Assembly: GCA_949361645.1 (NCBI GenBank)
Contig: OX442435.1
Location: forward strand, 1,251,625 to 1,315,624
Length of the DNA: 64,000 nucleotides
Reading direction: 5' to 3'
From: Spongilla lacustris
Lineage: Eukaryota > Porifera > Demospongiae > Spongillida > Spongillidae
Shown: piece by piece, positions 23,398-36,100 of the stretch
Layout of the letters: each line of letters starts with the position of its first letter
Numbering within the stretch: position 1 is the stretch's first letter
Position numbers and translations under genes: made by a program
The notes under the pieces: generated by a model
The model's database searches: none
What the model saw: only the letters and a program-made list of their open reading frames with translations
Told to the model about the DNA's origin: nothing

Positions 23398-24189
23398 GTA
23401 AGTCTATAATTTACATGTAGAGATAAATGCGATGCGTCAGATGTACTTGAGAGGTGTGTCAATCTATAGCTTTACCGCCGATGAATTAATGAATGAAGCA
23501 TTGATCTACATGTATACCAATGGGAGGTAGGTACTTCAGCACTGGATACCTGTTGATTTGAAATCATCGCCAACTAATTGACCGGCTTCGGTCTTACATA
23601 GCATGCTACATGCATTTCTTAGTTGTGTAAGGTGTACAGAGCGAGAAACTCATATTCGCATCCTGACCACCTTAAAATACCTAGTTTTATTGGAGAATGT
23701 TTAAGAAGGTGAATGGTTTAGAGCATAGAGTGGAACTTCGTATAAGGAATTCTGATGTGGTTTGAAAAATATCTAGGCCATTTTAAGTGGTGCAATGATG
23801 ACAAACACATTTTTAAGTAGCGGGAGACCCAAACTAAATCACTAGGGTGTTTTTGGTCCGTATAAACCTTCAGTTGTGTTAATTCGACGTGACCCAACTT
23901 TACTCGACCACGCTCACGCGTTCACTGCACTTTCTAGGATATAGTAATGGGTCTCGCTGTGTGGTTCGATCAAACTTCAGTGATTCCTATACCTATACAT
24001 ACTTTAAATAGCAATGCACCACTTACCGTTTGTTCAAAATAATTCAAAAACGACAGTAGCCTAGAGAGCTGCCATCTTTTTCACACAAATTGTACAGTTA
24101 TTAAAAATTAACTCCTTTTATTATTGTTAACGGGCGTTAAATATACATTCCAGTCGTGCGCGCGCTGCGTTTTGGCTCAACCCTACTCT

Positions 24190-24429
24190 ATGGCAAGCCT
24201 TGGTGGAAAGAAACCTAAACCAGTGCACGAGAGAGAGTGGGAAAAGCTCTTATCAGGACAGATTCCTTGCACATCCATTAAAAGTGGGGATGAGACGATC
24301 CGTTTCCGTAGTGACAGGGTAAAGTGGTACTTCCATCTGACCTACAACCCATGGCCAGTAGGACATTCGAAAAGCAAAAGAGTGACGGTAGAGGACCCGG
24401 GTGAGAGCTACGTTCTAGGTACTAGGTAA
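24190..24429 (+). CDS. Hypothetical small ORF
   Basis: From the ATG at 24190 the frame encodes 79 residues (MASLGGKKPKPVHEREWEKL, then SIKSGDETIRFRSDRVKWYF and LTYNPWPVGHSKSKRV). It is basic, contains several aromatic residues and has no signal peptide or membrane segment. I do not recognise a family. It may be one exon of a larger gene or a transposon gene remnant; a possible polyadenylation-like AT-rich stretch follows at about 24620. Confidence 0.3.
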   Translation: MASLGGKKPKPVHEREWEKLLSGQIPCTSIKSGDETIRFRSDRVKWYFHLTYNPWPVGHSKSKRVTVEDPGESYVLGTR

Positions 24430-25130
24430 AGGTTATTGGCAAGCCCATTGTTCAAACAACAGGGATCTGCACAAGATCTACCATCAGCAGCCCCTCCCAC
24501 CCCCCCACCCCCAACTACACAACCAGATCATACTCCAACAACATCAGTGACATCAATACTATGCCGGGCTGTAAAAGTAAAACTCACCTACCGAGCCTCT
24601 GATATAATGTTGTGTTGTAATTTCAATTATAAACTTGAAAAAATGCAAAATAAAAAATCAAATAAATTTTTTTTTCAAATAAAGTCTCTTATTATCCCCT
24701 TTATGTCACTACAAAGCTATGCATGTAAATAATAATATATAAAAAGCATAGGTTGCATAGAAACACGGTGCCATTACTGGGTCATTTATACGTGGTTCCA
24801 CTCTAGATTATTTAGACATATAAATGTAGGGTTAGGGTTGACTATAGGGCAGTGGGTGTGACGGATTGTTGTCCATCAATTAATTTGTTGAAACCTATTC
24901 ATTCGTAAGTTGGCATGCACTTGCATTACGTATATGCATTAGCCGTTACTCTAAGCCTGGTTAGTGCGTTAGTTGCAGTGGATATTTACATTGTGTACTG
25001 AAAGGATCAGGCTTACATATATTGTATTTATATATATAATTATAATTATATATATATTAATAATTATTATATATATAATTATAATTATAATATATATACC
25101 CCCATCCCACGCCCTCCCCTGGGCGGCACC
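24430..25130. other. Spacer with AT-rich palindromic microsatellite
   Basis: 25018-25100 is an almost pure A/T palindromic stretch (tatatataattataatta). No gene is seen in the remainder. Confidence 0.6.
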
Positions 25131-25139
25131 GCCCATCGT

Positions 25140-25617
25140 CTCCATCCTGCCCTCTTCAATTAAGAAATGCTGGGTGCACCCGCACAGCTACCATGCAGTC
25201 TTAGCCATGACATGGTGCGGTGTGCTCTCCACCACTTCCTCAAGGTTGCCCTGATTAAAATGGTGGTGATACAGTAGACAACCAAAAGATTAAAAAGTGT
25301 AATAACATATCACATTATTTACTAGAACCACATCATTAAACAGTACCACACCATTGAACAATACCACATTATTAAGCTGGCAGCCGGCACAATAGTGCAT
25401 GTGTAATTTACTGAAGTTGTGTTCAAGAAATATAATGCCGGTACAAGTACATATAATAAACAATCGCACCTGTTGTGATCTACCTGAAGTGCCTCATAGT
25501 TGTGCTTATTTTTCTGCGTCTGGAATGAAAAATCCAAAGGCATATGTAGATGAAAGTATTTGTCTACAGTGCAGCAGAATCAGCACAACATCCTCCAGGA
25601 AGTTGACATTGGAGTGA
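25140..25617 (-). pseudogene. ANKIB1-like C-terminal fragment 2
   Basis: The exon at about 25484-25610 reads PSAHSNVNFLEDVVLILLHC, RQILSSTYAFGFFIPD and then frameshifts before EALQ and a donor. A shortened copy of the NLEEVVE exon lies at about 25160-25255. The first part matches the Ariadne-domain segment of ANKIB1 (VLLKTRRILK, then YPYGFFL). The two exons are in the correct order on the minus strand but both are damaged. Confidence 0.6.
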
Positions 25618-25619
25618 GC

Positions 25620-26130
25620 TGATGGCGTCGTAGAAATATTAATATTAATTGCTTTACTGCAACTTTAACAGTTTGTTGCAACTATTTGGTTAAACATAAA
25701 GGTCCCTAGAGTTTGTGTTGTTGACATTGGACATATGCCTTCGGGCAGCTTTATTGCATGAGAAGGTGCTACATTTGTAACGTTTTTAAAGACATACGAC
25801 ACCAGACAGTCTAGACATGTGAGCAATGAACTTGTACTTGTATGTGACGTAATGTTCCAGTGCATGTATATAATGCTGTATCTGTATGTATTTTTGTATC
25901 GACGTGCTTAGCAGCATAGTGGTGAACCTCACGTCTTCTTAGGCTTAGCGCAGGCGCTCGTACAAACCCGCAAACTGCTTCCAGCAGAGCAAAAAACGTG
26001 CCCCGTGAGACTATACATAATAGGGCACATGAATAAGGATCTGGGGGGGGGGGGGGGGGGGGGGCAATTACAAAAGTACATTACATGTGTACGTACAGAA
26101 ATAAACATCGTGATAAGCGGTGCAACAAAG
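25620..26130. other. Spacer upstream of gene C
   Basis: No coding exon seen. It contains a poly-G run (about 26042-26064). A poly-A run follows downstream at about 26172-26193, just before the gene C signal exon. Confidence 0.5.
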
Positions 26131-26131
26131 T

Positions 26132-26235
26132 TTTACGGTCATATCCAAGTATGTGCTATGCGTGACTGGGTAAAAAAAAAAAAAAAAAAAAAAATTTCAA
26201 TATTCATTTCATTTATACCTTGGCAGGAGCAGGTT
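26132..26235 (+). promoter_or_regulatory. Conserved block upstream of gene C signal exon
   Basis: The phrase tttacggtcatatccaagta matches the block upstream of gene A and, more weakly, the orphan exon at 23337. It is followed by poly-A and the conserved catttcatttataccttgg before the ATG at 26236. Confidence 0.35.
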
Positions 26236-29200
26236 ATGTCGCCTGCTACGTTGTGGCTACTGGTGACACACCTCGCCGGTACAGCCTTGAGCCAAAGTAA
26301 GTTTATACAGAGATGTACATGATGATGCGCCTGTATGAATACATTTCAACTATCAGTCGATGAATTAATTTTTCAATGCACGGTACACTTTATATGTAGC
26401 ATTGTGACCTAAAACTGGTAAACTGCATGGAGCTGGCACTCTTGTACCACTGATCGTTTTGATTGGTTGATTTGAAAACAAGAAAATAATTCAACATCTT
26501 AGGCTTCCCATACTACTAAGTAGCATTTACTGTTTACAGCGGTAAACAAATGCTGACCGCCATAATAATTAGCGTCTAAAGCTATAGTCATTTCACCGGA
26601 GAAGATTTAGGAAGGTTGGTTGGAGGGTTGTTGTCACTAGCTCGTGGTCGCTTCTCCAACTCCTGTTTTTTAGTTAACGTTGCGGTTAATTGACATCCAA
26701 ACATGAATATATTTTTGCATTAATTTTGCTGATGTACTTAACTGATAAGGCTTGGTTAATAAGCTGTCTTACGGCACATCCCATAATCGTGTACATGTAC
26801 TAATGCTTGACCTTATTTATTTCATGAAGAATTTGGAGTACCCATCACTACGTATACCATCAGTTTGCTCAGCAGTATGTTTCGTAACTCATCATTTTCA
26901 TGACTGCATGCGTTTAGTGCAGCCTATCTAAGGGTTGACAACATGCTGCAATTCATTCCATCATTTAGTCATATATCATAAATTGCTACTGTTTTGACCC
27001 TTGATAATAATTACCTAGTCCATCTATGACCAACACATTTGTTAAATATCTATACCATGCTTATGTTATCATTACTCTGACCTTCATAGCTCTCTGCACC
27101 GATGGAAGTGTCCACCTTGTAGGAGGAACTACACCACTGAATGGGAGGGTGGAGGTGTGCTATAACAACCAGTGGGGTGGAGTCTGCAGTCCTTCTAGGT
27201 ACCAATGGTGGCAAGCTCAAGCCACTGTAGTGTGCCGACAGCTGGGATATCCTTACAATGCTATAGCCTACAGCAGTGGTTATGGATATGCCACACCCAC
27301 AATATTCCTCAATGTTGATTACTGTGATATTCGGGCAGATCAGCTGTTAGGTTGCTATAGCTACATAAATGGTGATACCTCTCCTTCCACCCTTGGATAC
27401 TACAACTGTACTGGCTACAACGATTTTGTAGTTAACTGCACAAGTAAGACAACATGTCATCACCATAACACCATTACATGTCCTTCTCTTCCCAGTACCC
27501 ACTCCAGAGTACTGCTCTGGTACATGCACCAATGGTACCATACGACTGGTGGGAGGACCCTCTCCTTATAAGGGCAGGGTTGAGGTCTGTGTTGGAGGAT
27601 GTTGGGGAACTGTTTGTGGGAATGACTTTTACATATCAGATGCTTCAGTAGTCTGTAGGGAACTAGGGTACCCTACCTTTGGTAAGATAAGACAAATGCT
27701 GACATTAATCTACTGCATGAAATGTATCATTGCATATGAGACATATCATTACTCAGGTGCTGCAATTGCTTACTATGGAGGAGGTTCAGGACCCATCTGG
27801 CTATACAGTCTTAACTGTACTGGCAATGAGTCTTCATTGTTTGACTGTCCTCACTATAGCAACAGCTATTATATGTATTTTTATTATTTTTATTTTTATT
27901 TTTATTACGCTTATGAAGGTGACTATGATTACTGTGACCACAGGAGGGATGTTGGAGTTAACTGTCCAGGTTTGCTAAATGCTCTGTTTAGTCTAAGTTA
28001 CACATTTTGCCACTATGTGTGCAATTACAGTATTAAACAATTTGTACATGGCCAACTCTTACGCTAAGTGAATCAGATCCGCTACCCAAAGGTCGTGATT
28101 CAGCCGTGAAGCGGACTTAATTTCCAATAGAATTCAATAGTATTCGGAACATGGTCAGTAAATTTCAGGAAATTAAGTCCCTTTCATGACTGAATCACGA
28201 CCTTTGGGTAGCAGATCTGATTCATGTAGCGTAAGAATTGGTCTCTTACTCTATCAATAACAGCAGTGTACTATACTTCATACCGCAGTGGAGGCAGCCA
28301 TGTGCAGAGTAGTTTGTTTCTAAATCCGATCATGAAGAGTTTGTAGGTTTGTATTAACAGAATTTGCATAAGGACCTTGCATTAGATGTAATTCCCAAAT
28401 AATTCAGTATGCATGCAAAACTGGTAAAACGATACAGTTTTATGTTAGATGTAATGTAAGTTCTCATTTTTACAGAACCATCTGCCAGCTGTTCCAATGG
28501 GAATATACGTCTGGTTAATGGATCAACCCCAATGGAGGGACGGGTGGAGGTGTGCATAGGAGGACAGTGGGGCACTGTGTGTGATGATGTCTGGACCTCT
28601 GACACCAGTGGAGCCAACACAGTCTGCAAACAGCTTGGATATAGTCCCAGCAATGCTACAGCATATGGGTCCTCATATTTTGGATCTGGAACAGGAGGGG
28701 TCTTTATGGTCCTCGTCCACTGTGATGCCAGAGCTGGGAGACTGGTGGACTGTAACTATTACTACCAAAATGATTTTGATTACTGCTTCAATAGGTACAC
28801 AGCTGGTGTTCAATGTCAAGGTATGTAAATAGTGGCCGGTACAGGGTAGGCAACTTGTTTACAATAAACCACAAATAATTATATTTTACGATATTAATTT
28901 TAATAGTTAATTATTTAAAATGTACTCCAAATTCGTATAAATTCTCAAAATTGAAGATTTACTCCTAAACTGAGTGATTTAAAGTCCATTTCTGCTAGCA
29001 AGGTGTGCAGACTGTAAGGATGGTCCAGGCGATGATTTCATAAAATAGGTTTTCACATTATAATATGTATCAATCATAATTATAATTTTGTAGGTAGGCT
29101 AGGTGTTTAACTTTTTTCTTTGTGATCAAGGTTGTACTTATTCTCGTGTAATATATATTATAATATGAATATAATAATTTTTAAAGAAATTATTTTAAAT

Positions 29201-32200
29201 AAAAACAGCATACTAACAGTAATACAAGTCACCCTGATTGTGAAACACCATATATTATGGTTTGCTATAGCTTTTTGTGATGTCATTATGAATGTACCTC
29301 TCCAATCACACAGGGTCATCTGTAAATGTGTGCACTAATGGTTCAGTACGTCTGGTGGGAGGTTTCACCCCTTATGAAGGAACCGTGGAAGTATGTGCTT
29401 ATGGAAGTTGGGGAACAGTGTGCTCTACTTATTGGGACATGCTTGATGCTTCTGTGGTGTGTCGTCAGCTAGGGTACAAGGCTGTGGGTAAGAACATCTG
29501 TATGCCAAGTAGTTCATTATCATACATGTATGTTCTCTGTATACATGTAGGTGTGCATCCATACAATTATGGTGTGCAGACTGGTCCTGTGTGGTTGCAG
29601 AATCTTAACTGTACTGGAAATGAACTGCAGCTGTTCAACTGTCCTGTTGTCAATCTCCCTAACACCTACTACTATTGTGATCATACCTCTGATGCAGTGG
29701 TGCAGTGTGCTGGTAAGAAGAAAGATTTCTTTTCACTTCAATAACCATATCCCCATGTGGTAGCCACTGTACAGAACTGCACAGATTGGAGCATTCGATT
29801 GGTAGGTGGCTCCTCACCATCACAGGGGAGAGTGGAGGTGTGCTATATGAACCAGTGGGGCACAATCTGCAGTGATGGATACACTGTTATACCAGCATTG
29901 GCCAATGTCATCTGCAGACAGCTTGGATATTCATTCTTCAATCCCACTGTATATTCAAACTCCTACTTTGGAGGGGGATCAGGAGGTGTACATCTGTACA
30001 CACCAACTCTCCTTTGTACTGGAAATGAGAGCAGACTTCAGGACTGCTACCACTCCCCTCTTGGATACCATCAATGTAGTGGCCACTACTGGGATATTGG
30101 AGTTGTGTGCCAAGGTAACAGTTATGTGTACTGATATATAGTGATCATCAATATTCATTCATCTTACTCCAGCTAACACCACTGGTACTACCCATTGTGT
30201 GAGTGGTACCCTCCATTTGGTGGGCGGGTCTGTCCCCTCAGAGGGCAGGGTGGAGATATGCTTGGGAGGTAACTGGAGTACCATATGTGGATATCCATCA
30301 CCCTGGGACCAATCAAATGCTGCCGTTATATGTCAACAACTTGGATTCAAATCAACTTCAGGTATCACTATGGCACCTTGTATCAGACAGTGTTATGCAA
30401 ACTTTTTACATGTATATGCAGATGCTGGGACAGTCTACAGTGGGATATTTAGTAGGGGCAGTGGATTAGCTCTCCAGATACCTGCAGGATGTGTAGGAAA
30501 TGAGGCATCTCTCCTTCAGTGTCCACCGCAGGACTATGGCTATTATTACTATGGTTACCAATTTTACATTGGCAACTATAATTACAACAACTACCAGTAC
30601 TATTCCACATGTAGTGACCATGTGTATGACATTGGAGTCCGATGCACACCAGGTATGTGGAGGTAATGGTTGATTTCATTCAAATTATCTTATGATCAAT
30701 GTGGTTTGGCACAACCAGCAGTTTCTGCAGGGCAATGTCAGGATGGTGATGTAAGATTGGCTAATGGGACAACAGGACCAGGTACCATTGAAGGAAGAGT
30801 GGAGATCTGTTATGGTGGTCAGTGGGGTGTGGTCTATGCTACATATATTACAGCATGGACACTGAGGGAGGCCAGTGTGGTCTGCAGACAGCTACAATAT
30901 GCCCCAGTGGCCCTTGAAGCATCCCCCTACTCCAAGTATGGTGCTGGAACAGGAAAAGTTTCTTTTTCAGAAGGCTATTGCATTGGTTATGAAAGCAAGT
31001 TATCAGATTGCTTCTACAGTCCTCCAGGGTACTATGAGGACTATGCACATAATTATGCAGTGGGTGTGCGGTGCCAAGGTGAGTTCAGTACTATATTTTG
31101 TGTGCATGTCTAATGACTTTCAATTTCCTCTAATGCAGTGTCCTGCCAGCAATGCACAAATGGATCCATTCAACTGGTGGGTGGGAACTCCAGTTATGGA
31201 GGGAGAATTGAGGTGTGTGAAGGAGGGTGCTGGGGACCAGTGTGTATTGGTGATGGTGGGTGGAGCTCACTGGATGCAGCTGTAGCATGCAGGCAGCTTA
31301 ACATGAGTTCTCAAGGTAAGGGTACGGTAGGGTGGTAAGATTTTCTGCACAAGTACATTACTGCCCTCACTCTCCAGGGGCTGTTCCCAGATACTACTAC
31401 TCTGTTCCATCACCTCCCATGTTGGCTCCTCACTGCACAGGGAGTGAGTCTTCTCTGTTCAGCTGTGCACAGTCTGTGTGCCATGTAGAGAACTACAACC
31501 ATGCTGGAGTGGAGTGTTCTCCAGGTACATTGTGTTTAACCTGAGCAAAGCTTTCTCGATCTCACTGTTCTATAATCTATTTGATGTCTTATTGCTAGTC
31601 TCATTTGTTGTTTCAACCACTCTCATATACATGAAATGCATACACTAATATTGCATCATCAAACCATACATTACTATTGATAGAACTATATTGTTGTTTT
31701 GTCATATTATTGAATTTCTGTTTCTATTTCTTCTCTCATTTTACTAGCCACCCAATACAGCTCATCTGTATGTACCATCTCTCCAGGTAAAAACTTTTTT
31801 TTTTTAGCTAAGTTGATAATATCATGCATTGATGAGATATAAGGCAACTTAAATGTTGTACTTGGCATATTTCATACCATCTCATACATATAAACTACAT
31901 TAAGCTATCATGCAGGTACATGTATGTACATGTAGCAGCACACAGCCATAATTGTGATCATCCTTCTTAATAAGGGCTATCCTTCAATGTGCATTCGTTG
32001 ACTTTGTTTGGTTTGTATTGAAATATGCTATCATTTCCAGTTTGCACCAATATCCCGATGAGGTAGTAGTGAATTAGTGCAAAGATTTGTATTGTGGACT
32101 GTAAGACATATATAATCAGATGTAAACAAACCCTATCACGCAATTGTCATTTTTGCAACACAATCGAAAAATGTGTCAGAGTTTTGGATCAATACATATT

Positions 32201-33116
32201 TTTCATCCCTTCTTGCAGTTTCTTCTACACCGCCCACCTCTTTGATACCCACCACCATTCCAGGTCAGGACCACACAGTTCTATCCTCTCAATAACTACA
32301 TCTAATTGACTAGAATGTGTACATTTGCAACATGAAGACTACATGTACATCACTTATAGGCTCACTATTTCTGTGCTTTTAATGTAACGAAAAATCTGTT
32401 TGCACGCTGCTGAAGTAAATGCAAACAATTAAGCACATATATACAAGATATAAAAGCATTCTCTCCGAGAAAGGTAGTGGTACACAAGATATGATGGCAA
32501 TAAGAAAGCGAACAAGGATTGGAGATGCAATAATTATTCCCATATTTAGCGCTTTGTGTGAACGGCATTGCATTTATTATGCTAAATATAGGAATAATTA
32601 TTATTATTGTATCTCCGTTCCCTTGTTCCCTTCCTTTTTAAACCACCCGACATTGCCTTCAAATCCTATACACCACTAACTTTCTCAAAGTGAATGTTTT
32701 AATATCATGTTTCTGACTACATTTACATACATGTACAAGTACATTGGTTCGTATGACTAAATCCAGCCGTTTTTGTTATTGCCTAGCAACACAATGGTTA
32801 TACCTTTGCAGCTGTCCTAGAATCTACATCGTGCCAAGCTTTTAACTAGTCTCGTACCCAGACCCAGGTTTTCACAGCAGCGGATGGATTACATCACCGC
32901 TGATAATCCATAATATGGGTCATAATCCACTGCCATACGCTGCTGTGAAAATCTGGGTCTGGGTACGAGATTAGCGTTTAAGTTTAACTGCCTTGCTCAC
33001 AGCTCGGTTAGATTTAACATTTGCATGCTAGCTGTCGCCAGCGGCGAATCCAGGATTTCTGGAAGGGGAGGGGGGTCTGATAACTATATTCACAAGCGGG
33101 GGTGGGTAGTGGAGGC

Positions 33117-33147
<31 letters not shown>

Positions 33148-36100
33148 GGGAGCGCTGTAAGCTCCCCCAGTGGAGCCTGGAGCGAAGCCCCAGCCGCTTT
33201 TTCACTTTAGCATGTAAAATAAGCATACTTTGAAAGTGTATTCAATATTGATAGCTAGCAAGCAATATTCGAGTTGATTAATATAGAAGCCTGTGTTAGG
33301 TACTTGGATATTTTTTTCAAATTGATATTTTTGCAACAATTCGCATGGTTCTAAAAAGAGTAAAAAATGTGCATTCCAACGGTATATTACTTATCATATC
33401 ATCGTTTTTCATTCGGTCAATACGGCAGCATAAAGCGGTACTTTTGAATGTATGGAATTGAATGACCGCGCAAAAAAAAACTGTGCCGGTTTAACTTATA
33501 CTCGCTACATTGATCTTACCAAATATGCTACTGCAGCCAAATATATAAGGAGTAACTGCCACACATACCTGCATATAAAAATCCTTTTTAGAAGGTACTA
33601 CAGCCGATATTATGCATAAAATCATGCCAAATATGCAGGCTGCTCATGGTAGCGATATAGAAATATATAGCCAAATGTACATATATCATGTTCTCGGAAA
33701 CAAAATTTTACCATTCAATGAAAAAGGCATTTCACATGTCAGGAAAATCAACAAAAATAATATTTCCAGTAATACAGCTGTAATATGCATATTTTTTCAT
33801 CTTCCCCTTCTTCCTCGATGTCTTCCTGTGTCCAGTAACAGTTGGTGGCTTTGGGAACTTTACCAGTACTTTTCACTGAAATAATGTGTCTATAATGCAG
33901 AATATTTTGTTTTTGCTCAGCAACTCTGTCGGTTAAGGTATTTTTGAAATGGTTAAGTATTGTTGACCTTACATATAAAAATGAATTCTGCAACTGAATA
34001 CAGAAATCATATGAGTCAAGCTATATCACTGATGTGAAACATAGTCTTCTGTTTGACCAGAGGCTATAGCACCTAATTGCAGTACATACGAAGTTACTGG
34101 CACAGTGTGCACACTGATATGGAGGTCATTGATGTCCCATGCATCAACTGTTGTTGAGTCCCATGAAAGAGTGAGATTTTTATTTGCATACATTACTTCA
34201 CTTACCTGAATATCACTGATGATCCCTAATTTACACATTGATATACTGTACTACTATGAGGAAGACTATCAATAGTTGTACCCACCAATTCAAAAAGTAT
34301 TGCGCTAACTATCAATAGTTGTACCCACCAATTCAAAAAGTATTGCGCTAATCAGATTACGCACATGTGTTATGGGTGCTCCATATTGGAGGCAATAGTA
34401 AATAGCCTTGCAGCAAGCAGTGCTATATGTCTTGCTATCATTTCTGGTCATGATGATATTTGAGCCTGATAATCGATGTAGCAATTCTTCATTACTTACA
34501 TGTAATTCTATGTTTTGAACCAAATCAGTGATTTTGTTTTGCAAATCTCCTCTGTGTTATCTTACATCCCTTGTGTACAGACAGCAATTTTTTATATTTA
34601 CAATAAACTGCCGGTATGTGCCACTTATGAATTTTTTAATTTAGCTGTTTTATTAATTTTAAGTTTAATCAGTTCTTAACATAAGGTGGATTGCACATTA
34701 CATTTATCCAGCTCTGTATTCAAAACTGGTAGAGGAACAGCTACATTTTCAGCTGTGTCAACAGACACTATCAACTGCTCATTGAGAAAACCTGTACTTC
34801 AGCCCAACACCTTGTAAAATTTTGACATTATGACGTATTGCCCACCGCAACACATCAGGTGTAGTGTTGAGACTGCTTCCAGCAGAGTGCTCAAGAATTA
34901 TACGATACTTCTTGCATTTTCTAAACGTTGGGATGCTATGTTAGTGTGGATGTAAAAACACCAAGCCCCTTTTGTATCATGGGTGCTTACAGTTAGTTAC
35001 GTTCATTAAATGTAATTCTTAAAATGGTAAAAAAAAGTTCTTTTCAAATCATCAGCAACAGTCTTCATTATCCATGCAAGTACACACAGAAGTGTTGAAT
35101 AAAAATATAGAATTTCATAAACATAGTATTAAAATACGAATAATAAGCTCACATTGCATGTTGCTATGACAAATTTTGATTAAATTGGTTTGATTGATAA
35201 GTGCACTGCGCTAAATCAGAATCTCGAGATATGCAAGGCGCTTTTACTACATAAGCAGCAGAGTCTGAAAATAATCTAGCTAAAGAACCCACGGCAACGA
35301 TAAGGTGCGTTTTATATAGAACACCTCTTTAACACTCTCTACCTACGTAAAAAAAAGTGAAAAACATATCCTTGTAACATTAAGGCAAATAAGTATGACG
35401 TCCCACTGTCATAAAAGCTATTAGCTTTCACGATAATCGCGTACCTTAAACCATATGAAGCCGTTCGTGGAGGCTTCGAGACAACACCCTGCGCATCGTC
35501 TGATTGCCCTCATACTTAAATGAGTAATGCAACTAGGTGTCCTAAATGCCTTCATATGTATTTCATGGAACCCATTCAATGCGCTACAAAATTCTATAAC
35601 CAGCAAGCCATACCCTTTTTTGACACGCCCACAACTTACTACTGCGAATCATTTCACCGTATACAACGAATAGCAAATGCTAAAAGAAGCCATGGGCTAC
35701 CTTTATAGAATATAGCAAGCATAACAGAACTCGAAACCAGCACAAACAATCGATCGCCACAAATCAATCCTCTCCGGCAGTCTAAAATTACGGCACAATT
35801 TTTGGGAGACAATTTTTTACGGTAGTTACGTGATTTATCCAAGTACCTACCTGTGTGAGTCAACGTGGATAAGGATAGCGAATAGAAAACTCTACGCAAA
35901 GCCATTGTGACCGTATTCTGGTCTAAACGACACACACGTTTTACCTTTAATAGTATTATATACCTACTTGATTTAGCTCTACCTGTTTCCTGAGGTAAAC
36001 TATCTTGTTTTGATCGCTTACTTCTTGCTCGCACAATACTCCATTGCGCAGCAGTAATACTAATTAAACACTGCACGCTTGGAGAGCCTAGGCTTTAGAC

